From Actinophytocola sp044466355 (lineage in GTDB: Bacteria; Actinomycetota; Actinomycetes; Mycobacteriales; Pseudonocardiaceae): a DNA stretch of 64,000 bases. Each line of letters begins with the position of its first letter. The stretch's first letter is position 1. Under the pieces are notes generated by a model. It had not been told where the DNA came from. It worked only from the letters and a program-made list of their open reading frames with translations, and made no database searches. Of this stretch, positions 43,481 through 51,913 are shown one piece after another. Where the stretch lies: NCBI RefSeq assembly GCF_044466355.1, contig NZ_JBITMQ010000014.1, positions 124,001-188,000 of the forward strand. Direction: 5' to 3'. Both the position numbers and the translations under genes were made by a program.

Positions 43481-44449
43481 CTAGCGGACGTTGCCCTGGA
43501 GGTCGTTGTCCTGCAGCGCCTTGCGCAGCTCGCGCGGGAGTGCGAAGGCGACCTTCTCGTTGGCGGTCGTGACTTCCTGGACCGCGCCGTAGCCGCGGTC
43601 CGCGAGCCACGACAGCAGGTCCATGACGAGGATGTCCGGCACCGACGCGCCGCTCGTGACACCGACGGTCTCGACACCCTCGAGCCACGCCTCGTCGACC
43701 TCGCGGGCGTAGTCGACCAGGTACGACGCCGTGGCGCCCGCCTGCAGCGCCACCTCGACGAGCCGCTTCGAGTTCGACGAGTTCTGTGACCCGACCACGA
43801 TCACCAGGTCGCACTCCGCGGCCATGGCCTTCACCGCGACCTGGCGGTTCTGTGTGGCGTAGCAGATGTCGTCGCTCGGCGGGTCCTGCAGCCCGGGGAA
43901 CCGGTCCTTGAGCTGGTTGACGCGCACCATCGTCTCGTCGACGGACAGCGTGGTCTGCGACAGCCACACGACCTTCGACGGGTCGCGGACGGTGACGTTC
44001 GCGGCGTCCTCGGCGGTGTCGACCAGCTGGACGTGCTCGGGTGCCTCGCCTGCCGTGCCCTCGACCTCCTCGTGGCCCTCGTGGCCGATGAGGAGGATGT
44101 CGTAGTCGTCGCGGGCGAAGCGCTTGGCCTCCTGGTGGACCTTCGTCACCAGCGGGCATGTCGCGTCGATCGTGCGCAGCTGCCGGGACGCGGCCTGTTC
44201 GTGGACCGCGGGTGACACGCCGTGCGCGGAGAACACGACGAGCGCGCCCTCGGGGACCTCGTCCGCCTCGTCGACGAAGATGGCGCCGCGTTCACTGAGG
44301 GTCTCGACCACGTGCTTGTTGTGGACGATCTCCTTGCGCACGTAGACGGGCGCGCCGTAGGTCTCGAGCGCCTTCTCGACGGTCACGACGGCGCGGTCGA
44401 CCCCTGCGCAGTACCCGCGCGGCTTGGCCAGCAGAACTCGCTTGGTCAT
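43481..44449 (-). CDS. ispH: 4-hydroxy-3-methylbut-2-enyl diphosphate reductase
   Basis: 322 residues, last enzyme of the non-mevalonate isoprenoid pathway, which makes IPP and DMAPP. The three Cys that hold the iron-sulfur cluster are in AKPRGYCAGVDRA (Cys 14), TIDATCPLVTKVH (about 98) and DDICYATQNRQ (about 196). VVGSQNSSNSKRLVEVA and VTSGASVPDILV are further family motifs. It is divergent from the lipid droplet gene by 65 bp. Confidence 0.97.
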   Translation of the reverse strand: MTKRVLLAKPRGYCAGVDRAVVTVEKALETYGAPVYVRKEIVHNKHVVETLSERGAIFVDEADEVPEGALVVFSAHGVSPAVHEQAASRQLRTIDATCPLVTKVHQEAKRFARDDYDILLIGHEGHEEVEGTAGEAPEHVQLVDTAEDAANVTVRDPSKVVWLSQTTLSVDETMVRVNQLKDRFPGLQDPPSDDICYATQNRQVAVKAMAAECDLVIVVGSQNSSNSKRLVEVALQAGATASYLVDYAREVDEAWLEGVETVGVTSGASVPDILVMDLLSWLADRGYGAVQEVTTANEKVAFALPRELRKALQDNDLQGNVR

Positions 44450-44514
44450 GCCACCAAGCGTACGGACCGGACACCTGTGTAGGCAGATCGGCTGGACTGG
44501 TGCAGGCTAGACAC

Positions 44515-45174
44515 ATGAAGTCACTCCCGCTCCCCGTCCGGGTTGCGGCCGGCCTCGCCGTCATGGCCGTGGAACAGGCCCGCACGCTGCCCGCCAAGAT
44601 CGCCGGGCTGCCGGTCACCGTGGCGAGCCAGGCCCTGCAGGTCTCCATGCGTGTGCAGCAGCAGATCACCGAGCTGGCCATACGTGGTGACGAGGTGCTC
44701 GCAGGCCTGCGTCCGGTCGAGGAGACACCGGAGTGGGCGACCTTCGACGAGGACGTGGCGGACGACCGCTTCGACTTCAGCAGGCCCGCGCCGTTCGAGT
44801 CGGCGTTCGACCGGGCCGAGGACGAGGACGACGAGGAACGGCGTAACGGTCACCACAGTGTGAGCGCCGAGACGTTCGCCACACCGGACCCCTGGACGCA
44901 GGAAGAGCAGGCGATCGCGGAGGAGACCGAAGCACACGACGGCCCCGTCGACGATCCGATCGCCGGCCGCGACGACGACCGCGACGACGACCGCCCGTTG
45001 CCTGAGGCAACCGGCTACGACGAGCTGTCGCTGCCGCAGCTGCGTGCCCGTCTGCGCCAGTTCAACGCCGACGAACTGGCCGAGTTGCTCGAGTACGAAC
45101 GCACGCACGGCAACCGCCCGTCGTTCGTCGGCATGCTGACCCGGCGCATCGCCACTGTGCGCGACCAGACGTGA
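44515..45174 (+). CDS. Lipid droplet-associated protein
   Basis: 219 residues. The first 70 residues are an amphipathic helical region (LPVRVAAGLAVMAVEQARTL, LQVSMRVQQQITELAIRGDE) like the actinobacterial lipid-droplet proteins next to xseA (Rv1109c type). The middle is very acidic (EDEDDEERR, GRDDDRDDDR). The C-terminal ELSLPQLRARLRQFNADELA and YERTHGNRPSFVGMLTRRI form a short helical domain. It overlaps xseA by GTGA. Confidence 0.8.
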   Translation: MKSLPLPVRVAAGLAVMAVEQARTLPAKIAGLPVTVASQALQVSMRVQQQITELAIRGDEVLAGLRPVEETPEWATFDEDVADDRFDFSRPAPFESAFDRAEDEDDEERRNGHHSVSAETFATPDPWTQEEQAIAEETEAHDGPVDDPIAGRDDDRDDDRPLPEATGYDELSLPQLRARLRQFNADELAELLEYERTHGNRPSFVGMLTRRIATVRDQT

Positions 45175-46436
45175 GCGAACCCGCCACCACTCCGGAGAAG
45201 CCGTGGCCGGTGCGGACCGTCGCGCGCAAGGTCGCCGACTGGATCAACCGCCTCGGGGACGTGTGGGTCGAGGGACAGGTCACGCAGATCTCCAACCGGC
45301 CCGGCACCGGCACCGCGTTCCTCACGCTGCGGGATCCGGCGGCCGACGTGTCGATGACCGTCACCTGCCCGACCGGGATGCTCCGCGAGCACCAGCCGCC
45401 GCTGACCGACGGCACCCGCGTGATCCTGCACGCGCGGCCGGCGTTCTTCATCGGCCGCGGCACGCTGTCGCTGCGGGCCGACGAGATCCGCGCGGTCGGC
45501 ATCGGCCAGTTGCTCGCGCGAATCGAGCGGCTCCGGAAGCTCCTGCACGCTGAGGGCCTGTTCGACCCACGACGCAAGAAGAAGCCGCCGTTCCTGCCGA
45601 ACACCGTCGGCCTGATCACCGGTCGGGCGTCGGCCGCCGAGCACGACGTGATGGTCAACGCGCGTGCCCGGTGGCCCGCCGTGCGGTTCCGGGTGGAGAA
45701 CGTCGCCACGCAGGGCGCGTTCGCGGTGCCACAGATCGTCGACGCGCTCGGCGTGCTTGACCGCGACAAGGACGTGGACGTCATCGTGATCGCCCGCGGC
45801 GGCGGGAGCGTCGAGGACCTGTTGCCGTTCTCCGACGAGACGTTGCTGCGCGCGGTGTCGGACTGCCGCACGCCCGTGCTGAGCGCGATCGGGCATGAAC
45901 AGGACACGCCGCTGCTCGACCACGTCGCCGATGTCCGCTGCTCGACGCCGACCGACGCGGGCAAGCGGGTCGTGCCGGACATCGCCGAGGAGATCGCGCG
46001 GGTGCGCCAGCTCCGGGACCGTGCGCGCCGGGCGTTGCACGGATGGGTGGATCGCGAGCGCCACCGCCTGGACGCGCTTCGCAGCCGCCCGGTCCTCGCC
46101 GACCCGTTCACACCGCTGGAACAACGGAGTGCGCAGGTCAGCATGCTCGTGGAGCGGTCGCGCCGTGCGATGACCGCGCTCGTGTCGTCCGAACGGGCGT
46201 CCCTGGACCACACCAGAGCACGCTTGACGACGCTGGGACCAGCCGCCACGCTTGCCCGCGGGTACGCGGTCGTGCAGTGGGTGGACGAGGAAGGAAGCCC
46301 GCGAGTGCTCCGCTCGACGGCAGAGGCGCCGGACGGGACCAGGCTCCGGGTCCGCGTTGCCGATGGCGCGGTGCACGCGATCGCGTCCGACTGGGGTGAC
46401 GCGAGCGGAGGTAGCGGTGCCGAGACTGGATCGTGA
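45171..46436 (+). CDS. xseA: Exodeoxyribonuclease VII large subunit
   Basis: 421 residues from GTG 45171. The N-terminal OB fold (WINRLGDVWVEGQVTQISNR) precedes the catalytic part with GLITGRASAAEHDVMVNARA, DVIVIARGGGSVEDLLPFSD and SAIGHEQDTPLLDHVADVR. It is a single-strand exonuclease together with XseB. The operon is lipid droplet protein, xseA, a small unknown gene, xseB. Confidence 0.96.
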   Translation: MSEPATTPEKPWPVRTVARKVADWINRLGDVWVEGQVTQISNRPGTGTAFLTLRDPAADVSMTVTCPTGMLREHQPPLTDGTRVILHARPAFFIGRGTLSLRADEIRAVGIGQLLARIERLRKLLHAEGLFDPRRKKKPPFLPNTVGLITGRASAAEHDVMVNARARWPAVRFRVENVATQGAFAVPQIVDALGVLDRDKDVDVIVIARGGGSVEDLLPFSDETLLRAVSDCRTPVLSAIGHEQDTPLLDHVADVRCSTPTDAGKRVVPDIAEEIARVRQLRDRARRALHGWVDRERHRLDALRSRPVLADPFTPLEQRSAQVSMLVERSRRAMTALVSSERASLDHTRARLTTLGPAATLARGYAVVQWVDEEGSPRVLRSTAEAPDGTRLRVRVADGAVHAIASDWGDASGGSGAETGS

Positions 46437-46854
46437 ACCCACGTTCCTGCCGTTGACCATCGAGACCACCAACGCGGTCGCCCGAGCCATGGCGACCGAA
46501 CCCGCCCTGCGTGCGCCCGCCGACGTCGTGTCGAGGCGGGCGAAGGAGGCCGACGCGGCGGCCGCCGAGTGCTGGGCGGCGCTGCTCGCCGGCTGTGACA
46601 CGCCTGGCTGCCGCACACTGCCGGTACGGTTGCGGGCGTTGTCCGAGGCGACGTCCGACTACGCGGGCATGCGCTGGTGGCTGGGCCGCGGCTCGCAGCA
46701 CCGCCACCGCGTCGGCGCCGCCCTGGAACGCATCGAGGAGGCGGTCGCCGAACGCGACGGCGCCGACTTCGCGGAGGCGTTCGTCGGATACGACCAGGCG
46801 GTGGCTGCCGCGCTGGTGAACGCCCACAGCCGATTGGAGACCCACGCCCAGTGA
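46417..46854 (+). CDS. Hypothetical protein between xseA and xseB (145 aa)
   Basis: 145 residues from GTG 46417, with GGAGGTAGCG directly before it and a 20-bp overlap with xseA. The sequence is mostly helical (TNAVARAMATEPALRAPADV, AAAECWAALLAGCDTPGCRT, AALERIEEAVAERDGADFAE). I know no family for it. Overlap with both neighbours suggests it belongs to the exonuclease VII operon. An insertion between xseA and xseB is not the mycobacterial arrangement. Confidence 0.7.
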   Translation: MPRLDREPTFLPLTIETTNAVARAMATEPALRAPADVVSRRAKEADAAAAECWAALLAGCDTPGCRTLPVRLRALSEATSDYAGMRWWLGRGSQHRHRVGAALERIEEAVAERDGADFAEAFVGYDQAVAAALVNAHSRLETHAQ

Positions 46855-47069
46855 GCGACGACCCGACCCTCGACTACGAGGCCGCCCGCGACGAGCTGGC
46901 GGAGGTGGTGGCCAAGCTGGAGGCGGGCGGCCTGTCCCTCGAGGAGTCGCTGGCGCTGTGGGAACGCGGTGAAGCCCTGGCGAAACTCTGCGACCGCCAC
47001 CTGGCGGGCGCGCGGGAGCGCATCGAGTCGGCCCTGGCAGCAGCGGAGTCGGAGAACTCCGCGGGCTGA
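46851..47069 (+). CDS. xseB: Exodeoxyribonuclease VII small subunit
   Basis: 72 residues from GTG 46851, overlapping the upstream stop by GTGA. LDYEAARDELAEVVAKLEAG, then GLSLEESLALWERGEALAKL and CDRHLAGARERIES are the two-helix XseB pattern. It binds along XseA. A composite repeat starts at the base after the following one-base spacer. Confidence 0.95.
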   Translation: MSDDPTLDYEAARDELAEVVAKLEAGGLSLEESLALWERGEALAKLCDRHLAGARERIESALAAAESENSAG

Positions 47070-47070
47070 G

Positions 47071-47199
47071 TTGTCCACAGCCCGGTCAGTTGTCCACAGG
47101 CAAGATCGACAACCCCCGGACTGTCACCCACCACTGGTAGACTGGCACGGCGGGACGCCCCCGGGATCGGGTGGGGGCTGGGCAACGTGCGCGCGCGAG
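47071..47199 (+). repeat. Composite intergenic repeat, type A (copy A1)
   Basis: TTGTCCACA at 47071 and 47090 (19 bp apart), then 22 bases, then CTGTCACCC-N8-TAGACT (47121-47143), GGCACGGCGGGACGCCCCC and GGGTGGGGG. It fills the whole gap between the xseB stop and the convergent enoyl-CoA hydratase stop. Confidence 0.82.
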
Positions 47200-47979
47200 T
47201 CAGGTGCCCGTGAAGGTCGGGGTTCGTTTGGTGACGAACGCGTCCACGGCTTCGCGGTGGTCCGCTGTTCCGCCCAGTAGCGACTGGCCCGCCTTCTCCG
47301 TCGCCAGCGCGGCTTCCAGGTCCGCGCCCGCCGCCGCCAGCAGGGCTTCCTTGATCTTCCCGTAGCCCGTGGTCGGGCCCGCCGCCATGCGGGACGCCAG
47401 TTCCTGCGCGGTGGCCAGCGGGTCCTCCGCCACCTCGGTCACCATGCCGATCTCCAGCGCGCGCTCCGCCGTCACCGGTTTCGCCAGCAGCATCAGTTCC
47501 ATGGCGCGGCCGTATCCGATCAGGCGCGGCAGCGTCCATGACGCACCCGAGTCCGCGGTCAGGCCGATCGTCGCGAAGGCCATCAGGAACTTGGCGCCCG
47601 GCGCCGCTATCCGCAGGTCACACGCGTACGCGAAAGACGCGCCCGCGCCGGCCGCCATGCCGTTCACCGCCGCGATGACCGGCTTGCCCATCGTCGTCAG
47701 GCTGCGGACGATCGGGTTGTAGTGCTCCTCGACCGTGCGGAACGGGGCCGGGTCGTCGGACCGCAGCGCCGCCACGTGCTCCTTCAGGTCCTGTCCCGCG
47801 CAGAACGCCTTGCCAGCACCGGTCAGCACCACCGCCCGCACCGCCGGGTCCGCCGCCGCGTCGGCGAGGCCGTCGCGCAGCGCGTCCTTCAACTCCACCG
47901 TCAGCGAGTTGTACGCCTCCGGACGGTTGAGGGTGAGCGTGCGAACTCCCTCGCGGTCGTCGACCAGCAGTGACGTCAA
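47200..47979 (-). CDS. Enoyl-CoA hydratase/isomerase family protein
   Basis: 259 residues. The start is taken as TTG 47979, which has GAGGAGG five bases upstream. Crotonase motifs: LTLNRPEAYNSLTVELKDAL, VVLTGAGKAFCAGQDLKEH (oxyanion hole), NGMAAGAGASFAYACDLRIA with the catalytic region, and FATIGLTADSGASWTLPRLI. It sits directly downstream of a PaaX-type regulator, which suggests a PaaG/PaaB-like role in phenylacetyl-CoA catabolism; a general fatty acid role is possible. Confidence 0.88.
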   Translation of the reverse strand: MTSLLVDDREGVRTLTLNRPEAYNSLTVELKDALRDGLADAAADPAVRAVVLTGAGKAFCAGQDLKEHVAALRSDDPAPFRTVEEHYNPIVRSLTTMGKPVIAAVNGMAAGAGASFAYACDLRIAAPGAKFLMAFATIGLTADSGASWTLPRLIGYGRAMELMLLAKPVTAERALEIGMVTEVAEDPLATAQELASRMAAGPTTGYGKIKEALLAAAGADLEAALATEKAGQSLLGGTADHREAVDAFVTKRTPTFTGT

Positions 47980-47989
47980 GACATCCTCC

Positions 47990-48790
47990 TCATGCACTCG
48001 ACCTGGCACGTCCGCCTCTGCTGAGGCATTCCGACAGGAAACTCTCCGCCGCCGGCGCGAGCCGCGCGGTGTGCTCGTCGAAGAACTCCGCGGCCGCCGT
48101 GCCGGCCCAGTTCCTCGGCAGCACCTTCTCCGGCAGGCCGGGGTCGCGGAACAGGAACTTGCGCCACGCGTGCAGCAGCCGCTGCGACGCCGCGAACGCC
48201 TCCGCGGGCTGTGAACCATCCACCGCGGACACGACAGGTAGCCACTCGGTCACGAAATCCGCGTAGTCCGCGCCCAGTGTCTCCAGGTCCCATGCGCGGG
48301 CGGCGAGGTCGCCGTCGTCGCCGTCGTGCTCGCCGTAAAAGAGCCGTCCCGCGATGTGCTCGGCCGACAGGATGTCCGTCAGCTCCGGTGACGGCCGCGG
48401 CGCGACCCACGTCGTCGGCCCCAGCGGTCCGTAGCCGATCAGTCGCAGAGAGGAGTCGATGCGGTCGCGGGCGCCGCGTGTCGGCAGTTCCTCCAGCACC
48501 AGCACGTGCCAGCGGCCGTCCCATGTGGAGGGATGGGTGCGGTAGATGCGCGCGGCTGCCTCGTCGAGCCTGCGCTCGGCACGTTTGGTGAGGGCGTAGC
48601 CAGGGCCGTCGGTGAGGCGGACGGGCCGCAACCAGTCCTGCCGCACCATTCTGGACACGGCGGTGCGGATGGCGGGCGCCTCGAAACCCAGCGGTTCGAG
48701 CAGGCGCACCAACGCCGCGATCGCGGCAGAGCCACCTCTGGCTCTGAGGTAGCTGCCGTAGACGTCGAACAGCGCGGACCGGGCTCGCAC
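47990..48790 (-). CDS. PaaX-family transcriptional regulator
   Basis: 266 residues from GTG 48790. The N-terminal winged helix (SALFDVYGSYLRARGGSAAI, FEAPAIRTAVSRMVRQDWL) is followed by PaaX domains 2 and 3 (STWDGRWHVLVLEELPTRGA, WLPVVSAVDGSQPAEAFAA, LLHAWRKFLFRDPGLPEKVL). PaaX proteins repress phenylacetate genes and release DNA on binding phenylacetyl-CoA. It shares a unit with the enoyl-CoA hydratase gene. No other paa genes are in the window. Confidence 0.9.
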   Translation of the reverse strand: MRARSALFDVYGSYLRARGGSAAIAALVRLLEPLGFEAPAIRTAVSRMVRQDWLRPVRLTDGPGYALTKRAERRLDEAAARIYRTHPSTWDGRWHVLVLEELPTRGARDRIDSSLRLIGYGPLGPTTWVAPRPSPELTDILSAEHIAGRLFYGEHDGDDGDLAARAWDLETLGADYADFVTEWLPVVSAVDGSQPAEAFAASQRLLHAWRKFLFRDPGLPEKVLPRNWAGTAAAEFFDEHTARLAPAAESFLSECLSRGGRARSSA

Positions 48791-48974
48791 GATTTTCGAG
48801 TCTGTCAGTGCGGGGCGGCCCGGCGCCAGTGTGGTCCGAACCTGTCTTGGCCGGTCACCGACACGCAGGTGATCGGTTCCGATTTCACCGGCGAGATGGC
48901 ATAGGGGAGAATGTCAGGGTCTTTGGCCGGGTGAGTCCGGCCAGGGTGGCAGGCTATGACGGAGGGAGCACGCT

Positions 48975-49142
48975 ATGGCGGCCATGAAGCCCCGGACCGG
49001 GGACGGTCCCCTCGAGGTGACCAAGGAGGGTCGGGGCATCGTGATGCGCGTCCCACTCGAGGGCGGTGGGCGCCTCGTCGTCGAGATGTCGGCTGAGGAG
49101 GCAAGTGCCCTGGGTGACGCGTTGAAGGCCGCGGCTGGCTGA
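48975..49142 (+). CDS. DUF3117 protein (55 aa)
   Basis: 55 residues: MAAMKPRTGDGPLEVTKEGR, then GIVMRVPLEGGGRLVVEMSA and EEASALGDALKAAAG. This short actinobacterial family (Rv1211 type) is strongly conserved; function unknown. The GGAGGGAGC site lies before ATG 48975. A GGCCGG-GTGAGT-CCGGCC hairpin lies about 35-50 bases upstream. Confidence 0.93.
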   Translation: MAAMKPRTGDGPLEVTKEGRGIVMRVPLEGGGRLVVEMSAEEASALGDALKAAAG

Positions 49143-49193
49143 CGGTCCGGAGTGGAGTCTCTGGGTCGGTGATCCGTCGAGTATGGAGGTCCG

Positions 49194-50696
49194 TTGCACA
49201 CATCGGTACCCGCGTTACCGACGGCACTCCCCGAGGTAGAGGTGACCACCACGGCGAGGCGGACGACCCCGCTCGCCGTGGTGTGCCGATCGGGTGACGG
49301 GGCCCCCACGTCGTTGTCGGCTCGCGGGGAGGAGCTGACCGACGAGTGGGCGAACGCTGTCGCGCTGACCGGCAAGGCCGGTGAGGTCCAGCCCGGCCCG
49401 GCCGGTTCGTCGGTGCGGTGGGTCGCGGGCGTCGGGGACGGCAGCCCGGCGCAGTGGCGCACCGCGGGCGCCGCGCTGACCAAGGCGCTCAACGCGCGGA
49501 TCGCGCAGGACGCCGACGCGGGCCGGTCCCCGGAGCGGACGGTGCAGCTGGAGCTGCCGTCGTCCGTCGGTCCGGACGAGGTCGGCGAGCTGGTGTGCGG
49601 ACTGCGGCTGGGCGGGTACCGGTACGCGGTGACCGCGGAGGCCGCACCACCCGTGGTGCGGACGATCCGGCTCGTGACACCCGACGCGGCGCTGGACGAG
49701 CCGGTGCGGCGCGCGGCGGTGCTCGCGCAGGCGACCGCGCTGGCGCGGGATCTCGCGAACACGCCGTCGAACGTGAAGGACCCTGCGTGGCTCGCGCGGA
49801 TGGCGACGCGGACGGCGGGCAAGGTCGCCGACGTCGTCGTGCGCGACGAGAAGTGGCTCGCGGAGCAGGGCTTCGGCGGGTTGCTGGCGGTCGGCGGGGG
49901 TTCGGCCCGCCCGCCGCGGTTCGCCGAGTTGACGTGGCGGCCGTCGGCGAAGGCGCCGCACGTGGTGTTCGTCGGCAAGGGCATCACGTTCGACACCGGC
50001 GGTGTCTCGGTCAAGCCCGCCGACGGCATGCACCTGATGCGGACCGACATGGCCGGGGGCGCGGCGGTGATCGCGGCGGTGGAGGCGATCGCGCGGTTGG
50101 GCATCGACGTACGGGTGACCGGTCTGGTGTCGTGCGCGGAGAACCACGTGTCGGGGTCGGCGTACCGGCCGGGTGACGTCGTGCGGCACTACGGCGGACG
50201 CACGACCGAGGTGACGAACACCGACGCCGAGGGGCGCATGGTGATGGCGGACGCGATCGCCTACGCGGTGGAGCGGTGCAAGCCCGACCTGATCGTGGAC
50301 GTGGCGACGCTGACCGGTGCCATGAAGATCTCGCTCGGCCTGCGGACCGGCGGCGTGTTCGCGTCGACGGACGAGGTGGCCGCGCAGGTGCTGGCCGCGG
50401 GCGCGGCGGCGGGCGAACGCTGGTGGCGGATGCCGCTGGGTTCCGACGTCGGCTCCGTGGCGGACGAGTTCGCCGAGGCGGTGCGCAGCGAGATCGCGGA
50501 CGTGCGCCAGTGTCCGCCGGGTCCGGGCGGCATCGCGGCGGCGATGTTCCTGCGCGAGTTCACGGGCGGGTTGCCGTGGGCGCACCTTGACATCGCGGGC
50601 CCGGCTCGGGCAGACCGCAACTACGACGAGGTCAGCGCGGGTGCGACCGGCTTCGCGGCCCGCACACTGGTGGAGCTGGCCGCGGCCCACGCCTGA
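49194..50696 (+). CDS. pepA: Leucyl aminopeptidase (M17 family)
   Basis: 500 residues from TTG 49194 with GGAGG four bases upstream. The M17 catalytic domain has VFVGKGITFDTGGVSVKP (metal Lys and Asp), MRTDMAGGAAVIAAV, the signature NTDAEGRMVMADAIAYA and GAMKISLG. It releases N-terminal residues from peptides using two metal ions. Monocistronic; a composite repeat starts three bases after the stop. Confidence 0.95.
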   Translation: MHTSVPALPTALPEVEVTTTARRTTPLAVVCRSGDGAPTSLSARGEELTDEWANAVALTGKAGEVQPGPAGSSVRWVAGVGDGSPAQWRTAGAALTKALNARIAQDADAGRSPERTVQLELPSSVGPDEVGELVCGLRLGGYRYAVTAEAAPPVVRTIRLVTPDAALDEPVRRAAVLAQATALARDLANTPSNVKDPAWLARMATRTAGKVADVVVRDEKWLAEQGFGGLLAVGGGSARPPRFAELTWRPSAKAPHVVFVGKGITFDTGGVSVKPADGMHLMRTDMAGGAAVIAAVEAIARLGIDVRVTGLVSCAENHVSGSAYRPGDVVRHYGGRTTEVTNTDAEGRMVMADAIAYAVERCKPDLIVDVATLTGAMKISLGLRTGGVFASTDEVAAQVLAAGAAAGERWWRMPLGSDVGSVADEFAEAVRSEIADVRQCPPGPGGIAAAMFLREFTGGLPWAHLDIAGPARADRNYDEVSAGATGFAARTLVELAAAHA

Positions 50697-50698
50697 GG

Positions 50699-50860
50699 TT
50701 GTCCACAGCGCGCTCGGTTGTCCACAGGCAAGATCGACATCGGGCTGTCTGTCGGTGGGTACCGGTAGACTGGCATGGCGGGTGGCCCCCGGGATTGGGT
50801 GGGGGTTGGGCACCGGGCGCGCGCGAGGGGTTTTCGCTGGTCAGCGGGGGTGTTGTCGCG
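50699..50860 (+). repeat. Composite intergenic repeat, type A (copy A2)
   Basis: TTGTCCACA at 50699 and 50718, 22 bases, CTGTCGGTG at 50749-50757, eight bases, TAGACT at 50766-50771, then GGCATGGCGGGTGGCCCCC with the stem partner GGGTGGGGGT, ending GGGTTTTCGCTGGTCAGCGG. It fills the gap between convergent pepA and the GtrA gene. This copy is the clearest example. Confidence 0.88.
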
Positions 50861-50867
50861 CGCGGCT

Positions 50868-51314
50868 TCAGCTTGCCGCTGTTGCCGGGGCCAGCGGCTG
50901 GTAGCGGCGGGTGCGTGCCGCGAACACGCGGTCGAAGATGGCGAACTTCGCCAGGAAGACCGGGCCGCTCGCCGCGAGGTAGGCCAGCGTCAGCGCCACC
51001 GGCTGCCAACCGCTCGGCAGCAGGGGCAGCACCAGCTTCTCCGTGGCCGTCGTCAGCGCGATCGACGCCACGCCGCCGATCAACGTCACCGTCAGGTACG
51101 TCGTCAGCTGGGAGCGCAGCTTGCCCGGCGGCCACGCCCAGTACCGGACCATCAGGAAGTGCGGCACGGAACCCGCCAGGAACGCGATCGTGCTCGCCGT
51201 CGTCGCGTCCACGGTGGTCAGCCCGTACACCGCCAGCAGCACGACCTGGCTGATCCCCGTGGCGATCGCGGACGCGACCGTGAAGCGGGCCAGTCTGATG
51301 CGCGGAGGTGCCAT
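50868..51314 (-). CDS. GtrA-family membrane protein
   Basis: 148 residues with four membrane helices (FTVASAIATGISQVVLLAVY, TIAFLAGSVPHFLMVRYWAW, YLTVTLIGGVASIALTTA, PVALTLAYLAASGPVFLAKF). The family is thought to flip or help transfer lipid-linked sugars across the membrane. No glycosyltransferase gene is adjacent, so the partner is unknown. Confidence 0.85.
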   Translation of the reverse strand: MAPPRIRLARFTVASAIATGISQVVLLAVYGLTTVDATTASTIAFLAGSVPHFLMVRYWAWPPGKLRSQLTTYLTVTLIGGVASIALTTATEKLVLPLLPSGWQPVALTLAYLAASGPVFLAKFAIFDRVFAARTRRYQPLAPATAAS

Positions 51315-51376
51315 GCGTCGAAGCTATTGCCCCAGGGCTGAACGCGCTCTCAGGAAGATCCCTGAGCTTCCCCGGA

Positions 51377-51910
51377 TCAACCCCGGTCAGGGGTCAGGCG
51401 CCACACCACGTCCAGCCCGTCCTCGCCGGACGTGACCGGCTCCTGCGGTGGCCGCCGGTCCACGACCGTGAACCCGAGCCGTTTCGGGATCGCCGCGCTC
51501 CTCGTGTTCGCCACGTCGGTGACGATCTCCACCCGCTGCGCACCCGCGCGGAACGCCTCAGCCACCAGCAACGACGCCGCCCGCGTCGCCACGCCGCGGC
51601 CCACCTGGTCCGGGTGCAGCCAGTAGCCCAGCTCCAGCCCGCCCGGGCCCACGCGCGCCATCAGGCTCGCCGCGCCCGCGAGGCGGCCGGACACGACGAT
51701 CGCGTAGTTGAACGCCGTGCCCTTCACCCAGTCGTCCGCCGTGCTCGCGATGAACGCCGTCGCCGCCTCGGGTGGGTAGCCGTCCGACACCCACGCCATC
51801 CACGGCCGCAGGTGCTCGATCGACTCCTGCACGACCTGGTGCAGCGCCGGTGCGTCCTGTTCCCGCCAGCGCCGCAACGTCACCTCGCCGGACCCGAGTC
51901 GCGCACGCAC
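51377..51910 (-). CDS. GNAT-family N-acetyltransferase (RimJ/RimL-like)
   Basis: 177 residues from GTG 51910. GEVTLRRWREQDAPALHQVV starts a RimJ/RimL-type acetyltransferase; LELGYWLHPDQVGRGVATRA is the acetyl-CoA-binding motif A (QVGRGVA), and VANTRSAAIPKRLGFTVVDR is motif B. The acceptor is unknown. It starts three bases after the glgA stop and is probably cotranscribed. Confidence 0.88.
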   Translation of the reverse strand: MRARLGSGEVTLRRWREQDAPALHQVVQESIEHLRPWMAWVSDGYPPEAATAFIASTADDWVKGTAFNYAIVVSGRLAGAASLMARVGPGGLELGYWLHPDQVGRGVATRAASLLVAEAFRAGAQRVEIVTDVANTRSAAIPKRLGFTVVDRRPPQEPVTSGEDGLDVVWRLTPDRG

Positions 51911-51913
51911 CGG

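Noticed and set aside
47071..47098. Paired TTGTCCACA boxes as a replication origin
   Set aside because: No dnaA, dnaN or AT-rich unwinding region is near, and only two boxes occur per site. They are treated as parts of the dispersed repeat.
48798..48822. TGTCAGTG upstream of the PaaX region as a damage promoter
   Set aside because: The expected -10 position reads CCCGGC and no gene starts there.
51335..51360. TCTCAG upstream of the GtrA gene as a response-regulator site
   Set aside because: Only one direct copy; the second is inverted (CCTGAG), unlike the helical-phase direct repeats elsewhere.
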